The notes: generated by a model not told the origin, from the letters alone. Positions 15,740 to 25,593 are shown, counted from the first letter of the stretch. The stretch is 64,000 nucleotides of DNA from DASQBT01 sp963782495 (GCA_963782495.1 CAWAJU010000003.1:434001-498000), one strand, 5' to 3'. Translations and numbers: made by a program.

Positions 15740-16572
15740 GCCAGTTCGCGGTGCCGGACCAAGACCTGTTCGCGGTCCCGGAAGGCGGCAGCGAGCGCCT
15801 CGGCAAAATAGACAGAGCGATGCTGGCCGCCGGTGCAGCCTATCGCCACGGTCAGGTAGGCGCGGTGATCGCGGATATAACAGGGCAGCCAGTTTTCGAC
15901 GAAAGAACGAATGTCCGCCAGCAAGGCCATGGCATTGGGGCTGGCTTGGAGAAAGTCCTTGACCGGCTGGTCCTGCCCGGTAAGCGGTCTGAGGTCCGGT
16001 ACGTAATGCGGGTTGGGCAGGCAGCGAATGTCGAACACCAGGTCCGCATCGAGGGGTATGCCATGCTTGAAGCCGAATGATTGAAACAGCAGGGTGATGC
16101 GGGAGCGGTCTTGCACGACCAGATCCTTGATCCACAGCATGAGCGCGGCGCAGGAAAGCTCACTGGTGTCAATCCGGTGTGCCAGCGGTGCGATGTCTGC
16201 CAGTAGACTCCGCTCGTTTTCGATCGCCTCGGGCAGGGAAACCACGTCACTGGACAGCGGATGGCGGCGGCGCGTTTCGGAAAACCTCTTGACCAGGGTC
16301 AGGGTCTTGGCTTCCAGAAAGATGACGCGTACATCCATACTCTGGTTCCTGAGGGTCTGGACAATCTCGGGAAACCTTGAAAAATCCTGCCCGCTGCGGG
16401 CATCCACGGAGATGGCGATCTGGTCACGGCCGGCTTGGCGCAGGTGCTCGACAACCTGACCGAGCAGGGCAATGGGCAGATTATCAATGCAGTAATAACC
16501 CGCGTCTTCCAGCACGGCAATGGCAACGCTCTTGCCGGAGCCAGACAATCCAGAAACCAGGATGACCTGCAT
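15736..16572 (-). CDS. rapZ: RNase adapter protein / nucleotide-binding RapZ
   Basis: A 278-residue P-loop protein. Walker A is GLSGSGKS (residues 8-15), and the C-terminal domain has DIRCLPNPHY and AIGCTGGQHRSVYF, typical of RapZ/YvcJ. In enterobacteria it guides RNase E to GlmZ; its role in betaproteobacteria is less certain. It lies directly downstream of hprK and ptsN, the usual order. Confidence 0.93.
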   Translation of the reverse strand: MQVILVSGLSGSGKSVAIAVLEDAGYYCIDNLPIALLGQVVEHLRQAGRDQIAISVDARSGQDFSRFPEIVQTLRNQSMDVRVIFLEAKTLTLVKRFSETRRRHPLSSDVVSLPEAIENERSLLADIAPLAHRIDTSELSCAALMLWIKDLVVQDRSRITLLFQSFGFKHGIPLDADLVFDIRCLPNPHYVPDLRPLTGQDQPVKDFLQASPNAMALLADIRSFVENWLPCYIRDHRAYLTVAIGCTGGQHRSVYFAEALAAAFRDREQVLVRHRELA

Positions 16573-16593
16573 GTATGCCCCTCCCTGCGGATC

Positions 16594-17550
16594 CTAGATG
16601 TCGTCCTGACGATCGATTTCCGCCTGCTGGCGAATGGCGAACTGCTCCATTGGATTGATGCCCCGGCTCTTGAGGATGTGATTGCGCACCGCCACCTCGA
16701 CCAATACCGCAAGGTTGCGCCCGGCGGCCACGGGAATGCGCACAACCGGAATCTCAACCCCTATCATGTTTTCTCGCGTCGCCTCCATATCCAGCCGGTT
16801 GAGTTGTCCCATTTCCTCAGCGGATGGCTTGAACAGTTCCACGATGAGCTTGAGATTCTTCTTCACCTTGACGGCCGTTTCACCGAACAGATAGCGGATA
16901 TTGAGCAGGCCCAGCCCACGAACTTCAAGAAAATCACGCAGCAGGGCCGGACAGGTGCCTTCCAGGGTTTCCGGCGCCACATGCCTGAGTTCCACCGCGT
17001 CGTCGGCTACAAGTCGGTGGCCGCGGGTGATCAACTCGAGGGCAAGTTCGCTCTTGCCGACTGCAGCATCACCCTTGATCAGGACGCCCAGGCTCATGAC
17101 TTCCAGAAACACGCCATGCAACATGACGGTTTCCGCAAGCACCTGGGTCAGATGATGGGACATGAAGGCCATGAGCGCCGGACTTTGCTGGGGCGAAGTG
17201 AATAGCGGCGTCTGGCTCGTTTCTGCCGCCTTCATCATGTTTTCGGGAACCGGTTCGTTGTTGGCGACAATGACTGCGGCGATTTCGGTCGAAAATAGAT
17301 GTTCGATTGCGTCATGCAACGCATCGGCCGAGAGCTTGCGCAGATAGTCCATTTCGGCGCAGCCCAGTACCTGAACCCGGTTGGGATGGACGAAGTTGAG
17401 GTGGCCGATCAGGGCCAGGGTTGGTCTCTGTATCGTTTCGGAGGAAAGCTGGCGTCCTCCTCCAGCATGGCCCGCGACCCAGGTCAAACCCAATTGCGAT
17501 GCCGTATCCCGGAAAACGTTCTCGACCGATATGGTGCTTATGCTGTCCAT
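16594..17550 (-). CDS. hprK: HPr kinase/phosphorylase HprK
   Basis: A 318-residue bifunctional kinase/phosphorylase acting on Ser-46 of HPr. Walker A is GDAAVGKSE, followed by RGHRLVADDAVEL, and the family signature LEVRGLGLLNIRYLFG is complete. The gene overlaps ptsN and precedes rapZ, the usual proteobacterial regulatory PTS layout. HPr and enzyme I genes are not in this operon or elsewhere in the window. Confidence 0.95.
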   Translation of the reverse strand: MDSISTISVENVFRDTASQLGLTWVAGHAGGGRQLSSETIQRPTLALIGHLNFVHPNRVQVLGCAEMDYLRKLSADALHDAIEHLFSTEIAAVIVANNEPVPENMMKAAETSQTPLFTSPQQSPALMAFMSHHLTQVLAETVMLHGVFLEVMSLGVLIKGDAAVGKSELALELITRGHRLVADDAVELRHVAPETLEGTCPALLRDFLEVRGLGLLNIRYLFGETAVKVKKNLKLIVELFKPSAEEMGQLNRLDMEATRENMIGVEIPVVRIPVAAGRNLAVLVEVAVRNHILKSRGINPMEQFAIRQQAEIDRQDDI

Positions 17551-17993
17551 TTCTCGAACAAACTATATAGGGTTGCGGCGTCGGCGACATGATTCATCTG
17601 CTCGCGCATGGAAGGGTCGCCAAAAAGCTGGGCCAGTTCCCCGAGAATTTGCAGATGGGCTTCGTTGGCATCGGTGGGGGCCAGCAGGATGAAACAGAGA
17701 CTGACAGGGCGGTTGTCCGGCGCATCAAATTCGAGCGCAGGCGAAAGGCGGAAAAGCGCGCCGGTGGCCTCCTTCAGCCCTCTGATACGGCCGTGAGGAA
17801 TCGCCACGCCAGAGCCCAGGGCGGTGGAGCCCAAACGTTCCCGCTCCGTCAGATTGTTGAACACTTCGCCACCCTTGAGGCCGTGACGGGACTCAAACCA
17901 GTGGGATGCATGTTCGAACAGCTTCGTCTTGCTGGCGAATGACAGATCGATTTGAATGCTGTCGGGTTTGAGTAGGGGGGATATCTGGTTCAT
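17538..17993 (-). CDS. ptsN: PTS IIA-like nitrogen-regulatory protein PtsN
   Basis: A 151-residue EIIA-Ntr. The phosphoacceptor histidine is in GSGVAIPHGRIRGL, and the C-terminus has the AQLFGDPSMREQM block. It links PTS phosphorylation to potassium and nitrogen control. It overlaps hprK by 13 bases. About 230 bases without a gene separate it from hpf. Confidence 0.93.
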   Translation of the reverse strand: MNQISPLLKPDSIQIDLSFASKTKLFEHASHWFESRHGLKGGEVFNNLTERERLGSTALGSGVAIPHGRIRGLKEATGALFRLSPALEFDAPDNRPVSLCFILLAPTDANEAHLQILGELAQLFGDPSMREQMNHVADAATLYSLFEKWTA

Positions 17994-18221
17994 GCTGCAT
18001 TTCCGACCGGGTTATTGATTCGACACCTATCAATTTGAAAATGTCGTAAACGCAATCTTGGTGCTGGGCATTACTCAGGGCAGAGTGTGCCGAATTATTA
18101 ACAACAAACAAGAATACCTGTCATTGAGGCGGCCCACGTTCGAATCAGAGTCCAAGACATTAGCCATCATGCGGTCAATCAACATGAACGCGCCGTCCCA
18201 ATAACTGGCCCGGACGCAGGA

Positions 18222-18551
18222 TTATACGCCAGTTGGCTGATGTTTCAGGCCTCCGTCTTCCGGGTGGTGATCACCCCGTTTTTCCTTGTGTTTGACAATC
18301 TGCCGGTCGAGCTTGTCTGCCAACAGGTCGATTGCGGCATACATGTTGCCGTCCTCGGCGTGGGCATGAAAGTCTCGACCCCGGACATGCAGCTTGACTT
18401 CTACCTTATGTATCAGTTTCTCCACCTGCATGATGACTGCCATATCGATTACCTGATCAAAGTGGCGTTTTACCCGGTCGAGCTTGGACGCGACATATTC
18501 GCGGATAGGGGGGGTGATATCAACGTGGTGACCGGTAATTGTGAGATTCAT
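18222..18551 (-). CDS. hpf: Ribosome hibernation promoting factor HPF
   Basis: A 109-residue HPF/RaiA protein that binds the decoding region of 30S subunits in stationary phase. The N-terminus MNLTITGHHVDITPPIREYV and the C-terminal DLLADKLDRQIVKHKEK are typical of the short HPF form. The ATG at 18549-18551 is preceded by AGGAGG. It lies downstream of rpoN, behind a terminator. Confidence 0.95.
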   Translation of the reverse strand: MNLTITGHHVDITPPIREYVASKLDRVKRHFDQVIDMAVIMQVEKLIHKVEVKLHVRGRDFHAHAEDGNMYAAIDLLADKLDRQIVKHKEKRGDHHPEDGGLKHQPTGV

Positions 18552-18575
18552 AAGGCCTCCTAAGCTCACGGGGTG

Positions 18576-18610
18576 AAAAAAAGCCCGCTACGCAATGGAC
18601 GTGGCGGGCT
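18576..18610 (-). terminator. Terminator between rpoN and hpf
   Basis: On the minus strand the stem AGCCCGC / GCGGGCT is followed by a run of seven T. It sits just after rpoN and before the hpf ribosome-binding site, so it should end or attenuate rpoN transcripts. Confidence 0.8.
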
Positions 18611-18725
18611 GGGTGGTGGGTTAATTAAGCACATGATTGTTACTATCAGATTATGTCAGAAGGGGTACTTTTCAAAGCTTGAAATGGCTCGGCGGCAAAT
18701 CATCCTCGGGCTCGAGCAATAAGTT

Positions 18726-20156
18726 CTAGACCGAACGCCGCATATTTGCAGGGGAAATTTGCATGGACTCCCGGTACTTGGCCACAGTCCGTCGCGCGAC
18801 CACGATGCCTTGCTGACCGAGCAAATCGGAAATCTGCCCGTCAGACAGGGGTTTCTGGGTGTTCTCCGCGCCGATGAGTTGTTTGATCAGGGCACGGATG
18901 GCGGTGGAAGAGGCTGTGCCGCCTGCGTCGGTGGCAACGTGGCTTCCGAAAAAGTACTTCAGTTCGTAAAGGCCACGCGGCGTCATCATGTATTTCTGGG
19001 TGGTGACCCGGGAAATGGTGGATTCGTGCATGCCGACCGCTTCCGCAATTTCCCGCAGTACCAGGGGGCGCATGGCAACTTCGCCATGCTCGAAGAAATG
19101 CCGCTGTCGGTCTACGATGGCCTGGGAAACCCGCAGGATCGTGTCGAAGCGCTGCTGAACATTCTTGATCAGCCACTTGGCTTCCTGCAACTGGCTGGAA
19201 AGTTGACCTGATGAATTGTCCCGGTTGCGGGAAAGGATATCGGCATATACTCGATTTATGCGAAGTTTGGGCATCGCATCAGGATTGAGGCTGGCAAGCC
19301 ACAGGCCACGGACTTTCTTGATCGAGACGTCCGGGACTACATAGTGTGTGTCTTGACTATTGAAGCTGGCCCCCGGCTTGGGATTGAGTCCCAGGATCAA
19401 AGTCCGAACTGCGTGAAGCGCGGTATCATCGATGTGCAAGGCCTTTTTCAGCTTGCCCACGTCCCGATTGGCGAGCAGCACCAAGTGATTTTCCGCCAGG
19501 TTCCTCGCGATCGCCAAGCCAGGCGTGTCCGGCGCCAGCGCTTGAAGCTGCAGGCTCAGACATTCCCCCAGGTGTCTGGCACCAACCCCAGTGGGGTCAA
19601 GGTGTTGGAGATGCTGGAGGGCGATATCCAGTTCTTCGGGTTCCAGATCGGGAAACAACTCCTTTTCGCTGCTCAGGGTTTCGGCGATTTCCTCCAGCGT
19701 GTAGATGAGGTAGCCATCATCGTTGAGGGCATCGATCAGCGCTGCAACCAGGGCGCGGTCGCGTTCCGGCAGCGGAATGAAGGCCAGCTGTGAAAGCAGG
19801 TATTGGCGCAAACTTGGGCCGGCGGCCGGGGTTTGCGGGCTGCTGTCGTCGTCATCGTCAGCCGATTTGGCGCTATAGTCAGTCCAGTCGATCTCTTCGT
19901 GGTGGTTGTCAGCCTCGCTTTTGAACTCCGGCGGCTCCTCAGTGGGCTGGGACGGCGTTTCCTGCGTTCCTGCTTCGCTTCCGCCGATATAGCGATTCTC
20001 TTCATCTTCCAGTTCAAGCAGAGGATTTTCCTGGACGATCTGTTCAAGTTCCTGACTCAGTTCAAGGGTGGAAAGCTGCAGTAGGCGGATGGACTGCTGC
20101 AGTTGGGGCGTGAGGGTGAGCTGTTGGCTGAGTTTGAGTTGGAGATTATGTTTCAT
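18726..20156 (-). CDS. rpoN: RNA polymerase sigma-54 factor RpoN
   Basis: A 476-residue sigma-54. The glutamine/leucine-rich region I (LSQQLTLTPQLQQSIRLLQ) and an acidic region II are followed by the core-binding domain and the C-terminal RpoN box ARRTVAKYRE. It needs AAA+ activators; one with an intact GAFTGA loop is encoded at 40303-41733, and a matching promoter is seen at 26330-26345. It lies downstream of lptB, the conserved order. Confidence 0.97.
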   Translation of the reverse strand: MKHNLQLKLSQQLTLTPQLQQSIRLLQLSTLELSQELEQIVQENPLLELEDEENRYIGGSEAGTQETPSQPTEEPPEFKSEADNHHEEIDWTDYSAKSADDDDDSSPQTPAAGPSLRQYLLSQLAFIPLPERDRALVAALIDALNDDGYLIYTLEEIAETLSSEKELFPDLEPEELDIALQHLQHLDPTGVGARHLGECLSLQLQALAPDTPGLAIARNLAENHLVLLANRDVGKLKKALHIDDTALHAVRTLILGLNPKPGASFNSQDTHYVVPDVSIKKVRGLWLASLNPDAMPKLRINRVYADILSRNRDNSSGQLSSQLQEAKWLIKNVQQRFDTILRVSQAIVDRQRHFFEHGEVAMRPLVLREIAEAVGMHESTISRVTTQKYMMTPRGLYELKYFFGSHVATDAGGTASSTAIRALIKQLIGAENTQKPLSDGQISDLLGQQGIVVARRTVAKYRESMQISPANMRRSV

Positions 20157-20239
20157 AGGTTATCTAGCGGCACCAATGCGCTTCCACTTTATCCTTATGG
20201 CGCGATTATTGCTTTGCGCATTTTACTATGTTGCGTTGA

Positions 20240-20962
20240 CTAGAGACGGAAATTTTCACCCAAGTAGACTCTGCGCACATTTTCATCCTGAATCAGATTG
20301 TCTGGCTTGCCATTGGCCAGGACCCGGCCTTCGTTGATGATGTAGGCGCGATCACAAATATCCAAGGTTTCCCTGACATTGTGATCGGTAATTAGCACGC
20401 CGATATCGCGTTCTTTCAGGAATCGGATAAGGCGCTGTATATCCAGGACCGCGATCGGATCGACTCCGGCAAATGGTTCATCCAACAAGATGAAATGCGG
20501 ATTCATGGCTAGCGCTCGGGCGATCTCCACACGACGTCGCTCACCACCAGAAAGACTCAGGGCTGAAGCCTTTCGCAGGTGTCCGACGTTCAGGTCATCG
20601 AGCAGATTGCCTAGATGGACCTCGATTTCGTCCTCCCCGTAATTCTGCAGTTCCAGCACGGCGCGGACATTTTCCTCCACGCTTAGTTTGCGGAAGATGG
20701 AGGGTTCCTGGGGTAGATAGGCGATGCCGATGCGTGCCCGTTGATGGATGGGCAAGTGAGTCATGTCTTTGTCACCCATCTGGATCACTCCGCCATCCGC
20801 TGGAACCAGGCCCACGATCATGTAAAAGCACGTAGTCTTTCCGGCGCCATTGGGACCCAACAGTCCGACCACTTCCCCGTTCCCCACTTCGAGCGAAACA
20901 TCGTGAACGACGGTGCGTTTCTTGTAGGACTTCCGCAGATTTCGGGCGGCAAGTCGACTCAT
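20240..20962 (-). CDS. lptB: LPS export ABC transporter ATPase LptB
   Basis: A 240-residue ATPase that powers lipopolysaccharide extraction with LptFG. Walker A is GPNGAGKTT, the signature is LSGGERRR, and Walker B is FILLDEPFAGVD. It overlaps lptA by four bases, in the order kdsD-kdsC-lptC-lptA-lptB-rpoN. Confidence 0.96.
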   Translation of the reverse strand: MSRLAARNLRKSYKKRTVVHDVSLEVGNGEVVGLLGPNGAGKTTCFYMIVGLVPADGGVIQMGDKDMTHLPIHQRARIGIAYLPQEPSIFRKLSVEENVRAVLELQNYGEDEIEVHLGNLLDDLNVGHLRKASALSLSGGERRRVEIARALAMNPHFILLDEPFAGVDPIAVLDIQRLIRFLKERDIGVLITDHNVRETLDICDRAYIINEGRVLANGKPDNLIQDENVRRVYLGENFRL

Positions 20963-21480
20963 TTGGCCTGCGTTTTTGGGCGAATGACGATATGTACCCG
21001 ACCAGCGGGCGTTTGGTCATCTTGCCTGCCTGCCACCTTGTAGAGTTCGGTATGGGTGTTGTAAGTAATCACGTCCCCGCGAATTTCGTCCGCCCCCTTG
21101 CGCAGCCGCGCCCCGCCGGAAAGTTCAAGCAATCCCTTGAGATTGTCAAACTTGACCCGGGGTGCGTACGCTTCCACATATTCATCCACACCGTCCCGCT
21201 TTTGGCGGAAGCTGACGGGGTTGCCCGTCGCCGTCACGGCTTTGAGGCCATTCTCATCCTGACTTACATCCACTCTGTCAGCGCGCATCATCAAAGTGCC
21301 CTGGATCAAGATAACGTTACCTTGGTAGGTTCCGGTCTTGTGCAGGTCATCCAGCGTTACGCTATCCGCCTCAAGGTTGATAGGTTTGCTGCGATCCGCC
21401 GTTTCTGCCCATGCGTGGCTGACCAGCAGGCAGGCGAGCAGGCACGATGACAAGAACCCTTGCATGGTTGATACCGTCAT
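20959..21480 (-). CDS. lptA: LPS transport periplasmic protein LptA
   Basis: A 173-residue periplasmic OstA-like protein forming the bridge between inner and outer membrane. A signal peptide ends at about residue 25 (SHAWA). The domain begins DRSKPINLEADSVTLDD and continues with the TYQGNVILIQGTLMMRADRV beta-jellyroll repeat. It overlaps lptC (upstream) and lptB (downstream). Confidence 0.93.
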   Translation of the reverse strand: MTVSTMQGFLSSCLLACLLVSHAWAETADRSKPINLEADSVTLDDLHKTGTYQGNVILIQGTLMMRADRVDVSQDENGLKAVTATGNPVSFRQKRDGVDEYVEAYAPRVKFDNLKGLLELSGGARLRKGADEIRGDVITYNTHTELYKVAGRQDDQTPAGRVHIVIRPKTQAK

Positions 21481-22040
21481 TTCTTGTATTGAGCCCTTAT
21501 TCGGCCGTGCATCTTTAGGATTCGGCCCAGCGTATCGAGTTCCAGGTTGCCGGCGCTGAGTTGCAAACCTGGGCCGTACACGTTCACCGGAGTTGGAACC
21601 GATATTCGGTGTTCCTGCAGATACGCGTCGATCCGGGCTGACTGTAACCTGTATCCTTGGTTCGCTCTGGGCGGAATATCAGTCAGGTTGACCTGCCCAT
21701 CAAAGCTGATGGTCTTGCCGTCGGGTGCGACCTTGGCATGCAGGGAAGCAATGTGAATAACGCCATCCTGAGTGCTGAGATGCTTGAGAACCGGGTTGTC
21801 GATCTCAGTCTGGTCAAGTTTTCCGTAATAGCGCAGCCTTTTTGCGTTCAACTGGTAGAGCGGCTGACCGTTCTTGTTGTTCAGCGTGGATTGAAAGTTT
21901 TCCACGATCACGTCTGGTTCACCCAGGCCTTTCCTTCCATTCGCCGCGTCCGGTTTGGCAGCCTGCTCCAGCCAAAAGCTGAGCAACGCGACGCCGGCCA
22001 GTAGGGCAAGGGGCAACCAGTAGAATGAGGGGGTTATCAT
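21477..22040 (-). CDS. lptC: LPS export periplasmic protein LptC
   Basis: A 187-residue inner-membrane-anchored LptC with one N-terminal helix (about residues 8-25) and a periplasmic jellyroll domain (VENFQSTLNNKNGQPLYQLN). It passes LPS from LptBFG to LptA. Its position between kdsC and lptA, with overlap, supports the call. Confidence 0.9.
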   Translation of the reverse strand: MITPSFYWLPLALLAGVALLSFWLEQAAKPDAANGRKGLGEPDVIVENFQSTLNNKNGQPLYQLNAKRLRYYGKLDQTEIDNPVLKHLSTQDGVIHIASLHAKVAPDGKTISFDGQVNLTDIPPRANQGYRLQSARIDAYLQEHRISVPTPVNVYGPGLQLSAGNLELDTLGRILKMHGRIRAQYKK

Positions 22041-22047
22041 GAGTTCC

Positions 22048-22578
22048 CTAGGCCAGATAGACTGCCATCATGCTGTCGAAGGTATTTTGGGCGCGCATCA
22101 GCCATTCGCAGGCTTCACGCACTGCGCCGCGGCCCGCTTCCCGGCTCGTAACGTAGTGGGAGTGGGCCTTCACCAGGTCAGGCGCGGCAGGTACCGTGAT
22201 CGCCAGGCCGGTGCGGCGCATCACCGGCAGGTCCACCACGTCATCACCCATGTAAGCGGTGTCTTCCGGCAGCAATCTCAGTTTGTCCAGCAACTGCTGA
22301 TAGATCGCCAGCTTGTCGTGCGCGCCTTGGTAGAGATGAGAAATGCCAAGATTCGCGGCCCGGTGTTCCACGACGCGGGACGTACGGCCGGTGATGATGG
22401 CCAACTCCACGCCCGAACCCTTGAGCATCTTCAATCCATGGCCGTCGAGCGAATTGAAACCCTTGTATTCCTGGCCGTCGTCGGCAAGATAAAGCGTGCC
22501 ATCGGTCATGATTCCGTCCACGTCGAAGGCAATCAACTTGATGCGGCGCGCGCGTTGCAGCCCGTCAATGGTCATCAT
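22048..22578 (-). CDS. kdsC: 3-deoxy-D-manno-octulosonate 8-phosphate phosphatase KdsC
   Basis: A 176-residue HAD phosphatase that releases Kdo from Kdo-8-phosphate. The nucleophile motif is FDVDGIMTDG, TGRTSRVVEHRA is motif II, and MGDDVVDLPVM is the C-terminal acidic motif. The start overlaps the kdsD stop (ATGA). Its length fits the tetrameric KdsC class without a cap domain. Confidence 0.95.
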   Translation of the reverse strand: MMTIDGLQRARRIKLIAFDVDGIMTDGTLYLADDGQEYKGFNSLDGHGLKMLKGSGVELAIITGRTSRVVEHRAANLGISHLYQGAHDKLAIYQQLLDKLRLLPEDTAYMGDDVVDLPVMRRTGLAITVPAAPDLVKAHSHYVTSREAGRGAVREACEWLMRAQNTFDSMMAVYLA

Positions 22579-23558
22579 ACGACTCCAGCCTGGAGCAAAT
22601 CATGCATATTTAATGCGCCGACCAACTGGCCGAATTCATTGACCACCAGCAAGCCATTGATCCTGAGCGTTTCCATTTTTGCCACCGCTTCAGCCGCCAG
22701 TTGATCCGGGCCGATGGTCTTGGGATCGGGTGTCATCACTTGATCCACTCCGATAGTCAGGATATCAAGTTTCTTTTCCAGGGCTCTGCGCAGATCGCCA
22801 TCGGTAAACACGCCTGTAACCCGTTCGGTCTCATCCACAACCGCGGTCATGCCCAAGCCTTTTTCCGTCATCTCCAGCAAGGCTTCTTTCGTCGATGCGG
22901 CAAGGGTCACGCGGGGCAATCGCTCGCCGGTGTGCATCAAATCACGCACGCGGACCAGCAAGCGGCGGCCCAGGCTGCCACCGGGATGGGTGAGGGCAAA
23001 ATCCTCTGCGGAAAAACCGCGTGCTTCCAGCAGCACGACCGCCAAGGCATCGCCCAAAGCCAGCGCGGCAGTGGTGCTGGCGGTCGGGGCAAGATTGAAG
23101 GGGCAGGCTTCCTTGTCCACAGCCGCATTCAGATGTACATCGGATTCGGTTCCCAGCGTCGACTTGGGGTTGCCGCTGATGCCGATCAACTTGGCGCCGC
23201 GGCGTTTGATCAAGGGCAGGATGCTGGTGATTTCTGCGCTCTCCCCCGAATAGGACAGCGCGATTACCACGTCGTCGTGGGCAATCATGCCCAGGTCACC
23301 ATGGCTGGCTTCCCCTGGATGGACGAAGAAGGCGGGGGTGCCGGTGCTGGCCAGGGTGGCGGCAATCTTATGTCCGATATGGCCGGATTTCCCCATGCCG
23401 GAAACGACAACACGCCCATGGCAGGCCAGGATCAATTCCACGGCACGGTAGAAATTCTTGTCGAGACGCCCGGCAAGCGATCGCACCGCATCAGCTTCGG
23501 TTACAAGTACCTGCCGCGCCAACTCCAGAGTTTGCTGAGGATTGAGAGAGTTATTCAT
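22575..23558 (-). CDS. kdsD: Arabinose-5-phosphate isomerase KdsD
   Basis: A 327-residue enzyme converting ribulose 5-phosphate to arabinose 5-phosphate for Kdo synthesis. An N-terminal SIS domain (VVSGMGKSGHIGHKIAATLA, then HPGEASHGDLGM) is followed by two CBS domains from about residue 205. It is the first gene of the lpt/kds operon and is divergent from the antiporter gene. Confidence 0.94.
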   Translation of the reverse strand: MNNSLNPQQTLELARQVLVTEADAVRSLAGRLDKNFYRAVELILACHGRVVVSGMGKSGHIGHKIAATLASTGTPAFFVHPGEASHGDLGMIAHDDVVIALSYSGESAEITSILPLIKRRGAKLIGISGNPKSTLGTESDVHLNAAVDKEACPFNLAPTASTTAALALGDALAVVLLEARGFSAEDFALTHPGGSLGRRLLVRVRDLMHTGERLPRVTLAASTKEALLEMTEKGLGMTAVVDETERVTGVFTDGDLRRALEKKLDILTIGVDQVMTPDPKTIGPDQLAAEAVAKMETLRINGLLVVNEFGQLVGALNMHDLLQAGVV

Positions 23559-23620
23559 TTCGCCGTAAGTATACTAGAGGCGCACGCAGCCAGACCCAAG
23601 GCATCTGACATAAGGATTAC

Positions 23621-25591
23621 ATGCACGCCACCCTTGAAGTTGTATTGATCCTGCTAGCCGTGGCGGTTGTGGTTGCTGCCGCTGCTCGGGCCTTGCACTT
23701 GCCCCCGATGCTGGGCTACCTGCTTACCGGCATCGTCATCGGCCCCCATGGCTTGGGCTGGATACCGGATACCCAGGAAACCCGCTACCTAGCTGAATTC
23801 GGTGTGGTATTCCTGATGTTCTCCGTCGGCCTGGAATTCAGCTTGACACGTATGCGAGCCATGCGGGGGACCGTGCTCGGGTTTGGCGGTGCGCAAGTTG
23901 GCTTGAGCTTGCTCCTGACGCTGGGGCTGGCTTGGCTGCTGGGCTTCCCCTTGTTGGGGGGGCTGGCCTTGGGCGGTGTTTTGGCGATGTCTTCCACTGC
24001 CATCGTGTCCAAGCTGTTGGCCGACCGCATGGAACTCCAAACTTCCCACGGCCAATTGATACTGGGCGTTTTGTTGTTCCAGGATTTGGCTGTGGTGCCG
24101 ATGCTGATCCTGGTACCGGCCCTGGCAATGAATGCGGGGGACATGGCCGTGCAACTTGCATGGGCCTTGCTCAAGGCGGTGCTGGTCCTGGGTTTGATCT
24201 TGTTCGCCGGGCAAAGGATCATGCGTGCCTGGTTTCACCGGGTGGCGGCGGCCAAATCTCCGGAAATATTCACGCTCAATCTGTTGTTGTTTACCCTGGG
24301 CTTGGCCTGGTTAACCGAAAAGGCCGGCTTGTCGATGGCGCTGGGCGCGTTTCTGGCGGGGATGCTGGTTTCCGAAACCGAATATCGCTATCAGGTGGAG
24401 GACGACATCAAGCCCTTCCGGGATGTTCTGCTCGGATTGTTCTTTGTCACCATCGGTATGCGCCTTGATATCGCCAGCGCACTCGCCGCGTGGTGGCAGG
24501 TGCTACTGTTGGTGAGTGTGATCATGCTTGGCAAGGGCATCGTGATATGGGGCCTGGCCAGGGCTTTCGGCAATACCGCTTCCACTGCCATTCGCACTGC
24601 CTTGGGTCTGGCCCAGGCTGGAGAGTTCGGCCTTGTCTTGCTGGCGCTGGCGACTGACCATGGTTTGCTGCAGGCGCGTATGGGGCAGCCGACGCTGGCG
24701 GCGATGGTGCTATCCATGCTGACCGCACCGCTTCTGATCAATCGCATGGAAACCCTGACCCGCCTGCTGTGCGGCAGCGACTGGGCAAACCAGGCGAAGC
24801 TCGTTCACGATATTGCGGTCAAGACCTTCGGCAAGTCCGGCCATGTTATTGTCTGTGGATACGGCCGCAGCGGGCAGAGTCTGGCACGCTTTCTGGAGAG
24901 CGAGAACCTGCCTTTTGTTGCACTGGACTACGATCCCGAGCGGGTCAAGGCGGCCGCAGACGCGGGTGAAAGTGTGGTGTTTGGCGATTCCAGCCGGCGC
25001 GAGGTTCTGGTTGCGGCCGGCATTTCTCGTTCCAAGGCCCTGGTGGTGACCTTCGCAGAAACCAAATCGGCACTGTCCATCCTGCGCCATGCGCATGAGA
25101 TCAAGCCGGCGTTGCCCGTGGTGGTACGCACCACAGACGAGACCTCCGTCGACCTGCTAAAGGGAGCGGGTGCAGCGGAAGTAGTCTTTGAAGTGATGGA
25201 AGGCTCGCTCATCATGGCATTTCACGCGTTGATGCTCATGGGTTTGCCGATGGCCAAGGTAATGAGGCGTATCCAGGCAGTAAGGGAGTCGCGTTATGAG
25301 TTGATGCGAGGATTTTTTCGCGGGGCTACGGACGAGGACGAGGAACTGGATGCGGAAGCCCAGCCGCGGCTGTCTTCAGTCCATATCGGGTCCGAATCCG
25401 CAGCCAACGGCAGACGCTTGGGCGAGCTGAATCTGGCACACCTTTCAGTCAGTGTAGTTGCGGTCAGGCGGCGCGGCATCAAGGGCCTGGATCCGCAACC
25501 GGAAACCCGTCTTGAGGCCGGCGATGTACTGGTACTAAAGGGAACCGCGGCCAATCTGGCGGCAACTGAAGTTCGCCTGTTGCAAGGATGA
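23621..25591 (+). CDS. CPA2 cation:proton antiporter with RCK domain (KefB/C-like)
   Basis: A 656-residue membrane protein. About 12 hydrophobic helices in residues 1-385 form the Na/H exchanger fold. An RCK-N domain follows with the dinucleotide loop VIVCGYGRSGQS near residue 408, and a TrkA-C domain lies at about 570-655. This is the build of KefB/KefC/YbaL potassium:proton antiporters. No kefF/kefG partner is nearby, so glutathione gating cannot be inferred. It is divergent from kdsD with a 62-base gap. Confidence 0.9.
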   Translation: MHATLEVVLILLAVAVVVAAAARALHLPPMLGYLLTGIVIGPHGLGWIPDTQETRYLAEFGVVFLMFSVGLEFSLTRMRAMRGTVLGFGGAQVGLSLLLTLGLAWLLGFPLLGGLALGGVLAMSSTAIVSKLLADRMELQTSHGQLILGVLLFQDLAVVPMLILVPALAMNAGDMAVQLAWALLKAVLVLGLILFAGQRIMRAWFHRVAAAKSPEIFTLNLLLFTLGLAWLTEKAGLSMALGAFLAGMLVSETEYRYQVEDDIKPFRDVLLGLFFVTIGMRLDIASALAAWWQVLLLVSVIMLGKGIVIWGLARAFGNTASTAIRTALGLAQAGEFGLVLLALATDHGLLQARMGQPTLAAMVLSMLTAPLLINRMETLTRLLCGSDWANQAKLVHDIAVKTFGKSGHVIVCGYGRSGQSLARFLESENLPFVALDYDPERVKAAADAGESVVFGDSSRREVLVAAGISRSKALVVTFAETKSALSILRHAHEIKPALPVVVRTTDETSVDLLKGAGAAEVVFEVMEGSLIMAFHALMLMGLPMAKVMRRIQAVRESRYELMRGFFRGATDEDEELDAEAQPRLSSVHIGSESAANGRRLGELNLAHLSVSVVAVRRRGIKGLDPQPETRLEAGDVLVLKGTAANLAATEVRLLQG

Positions 25592-25593
25592 CA

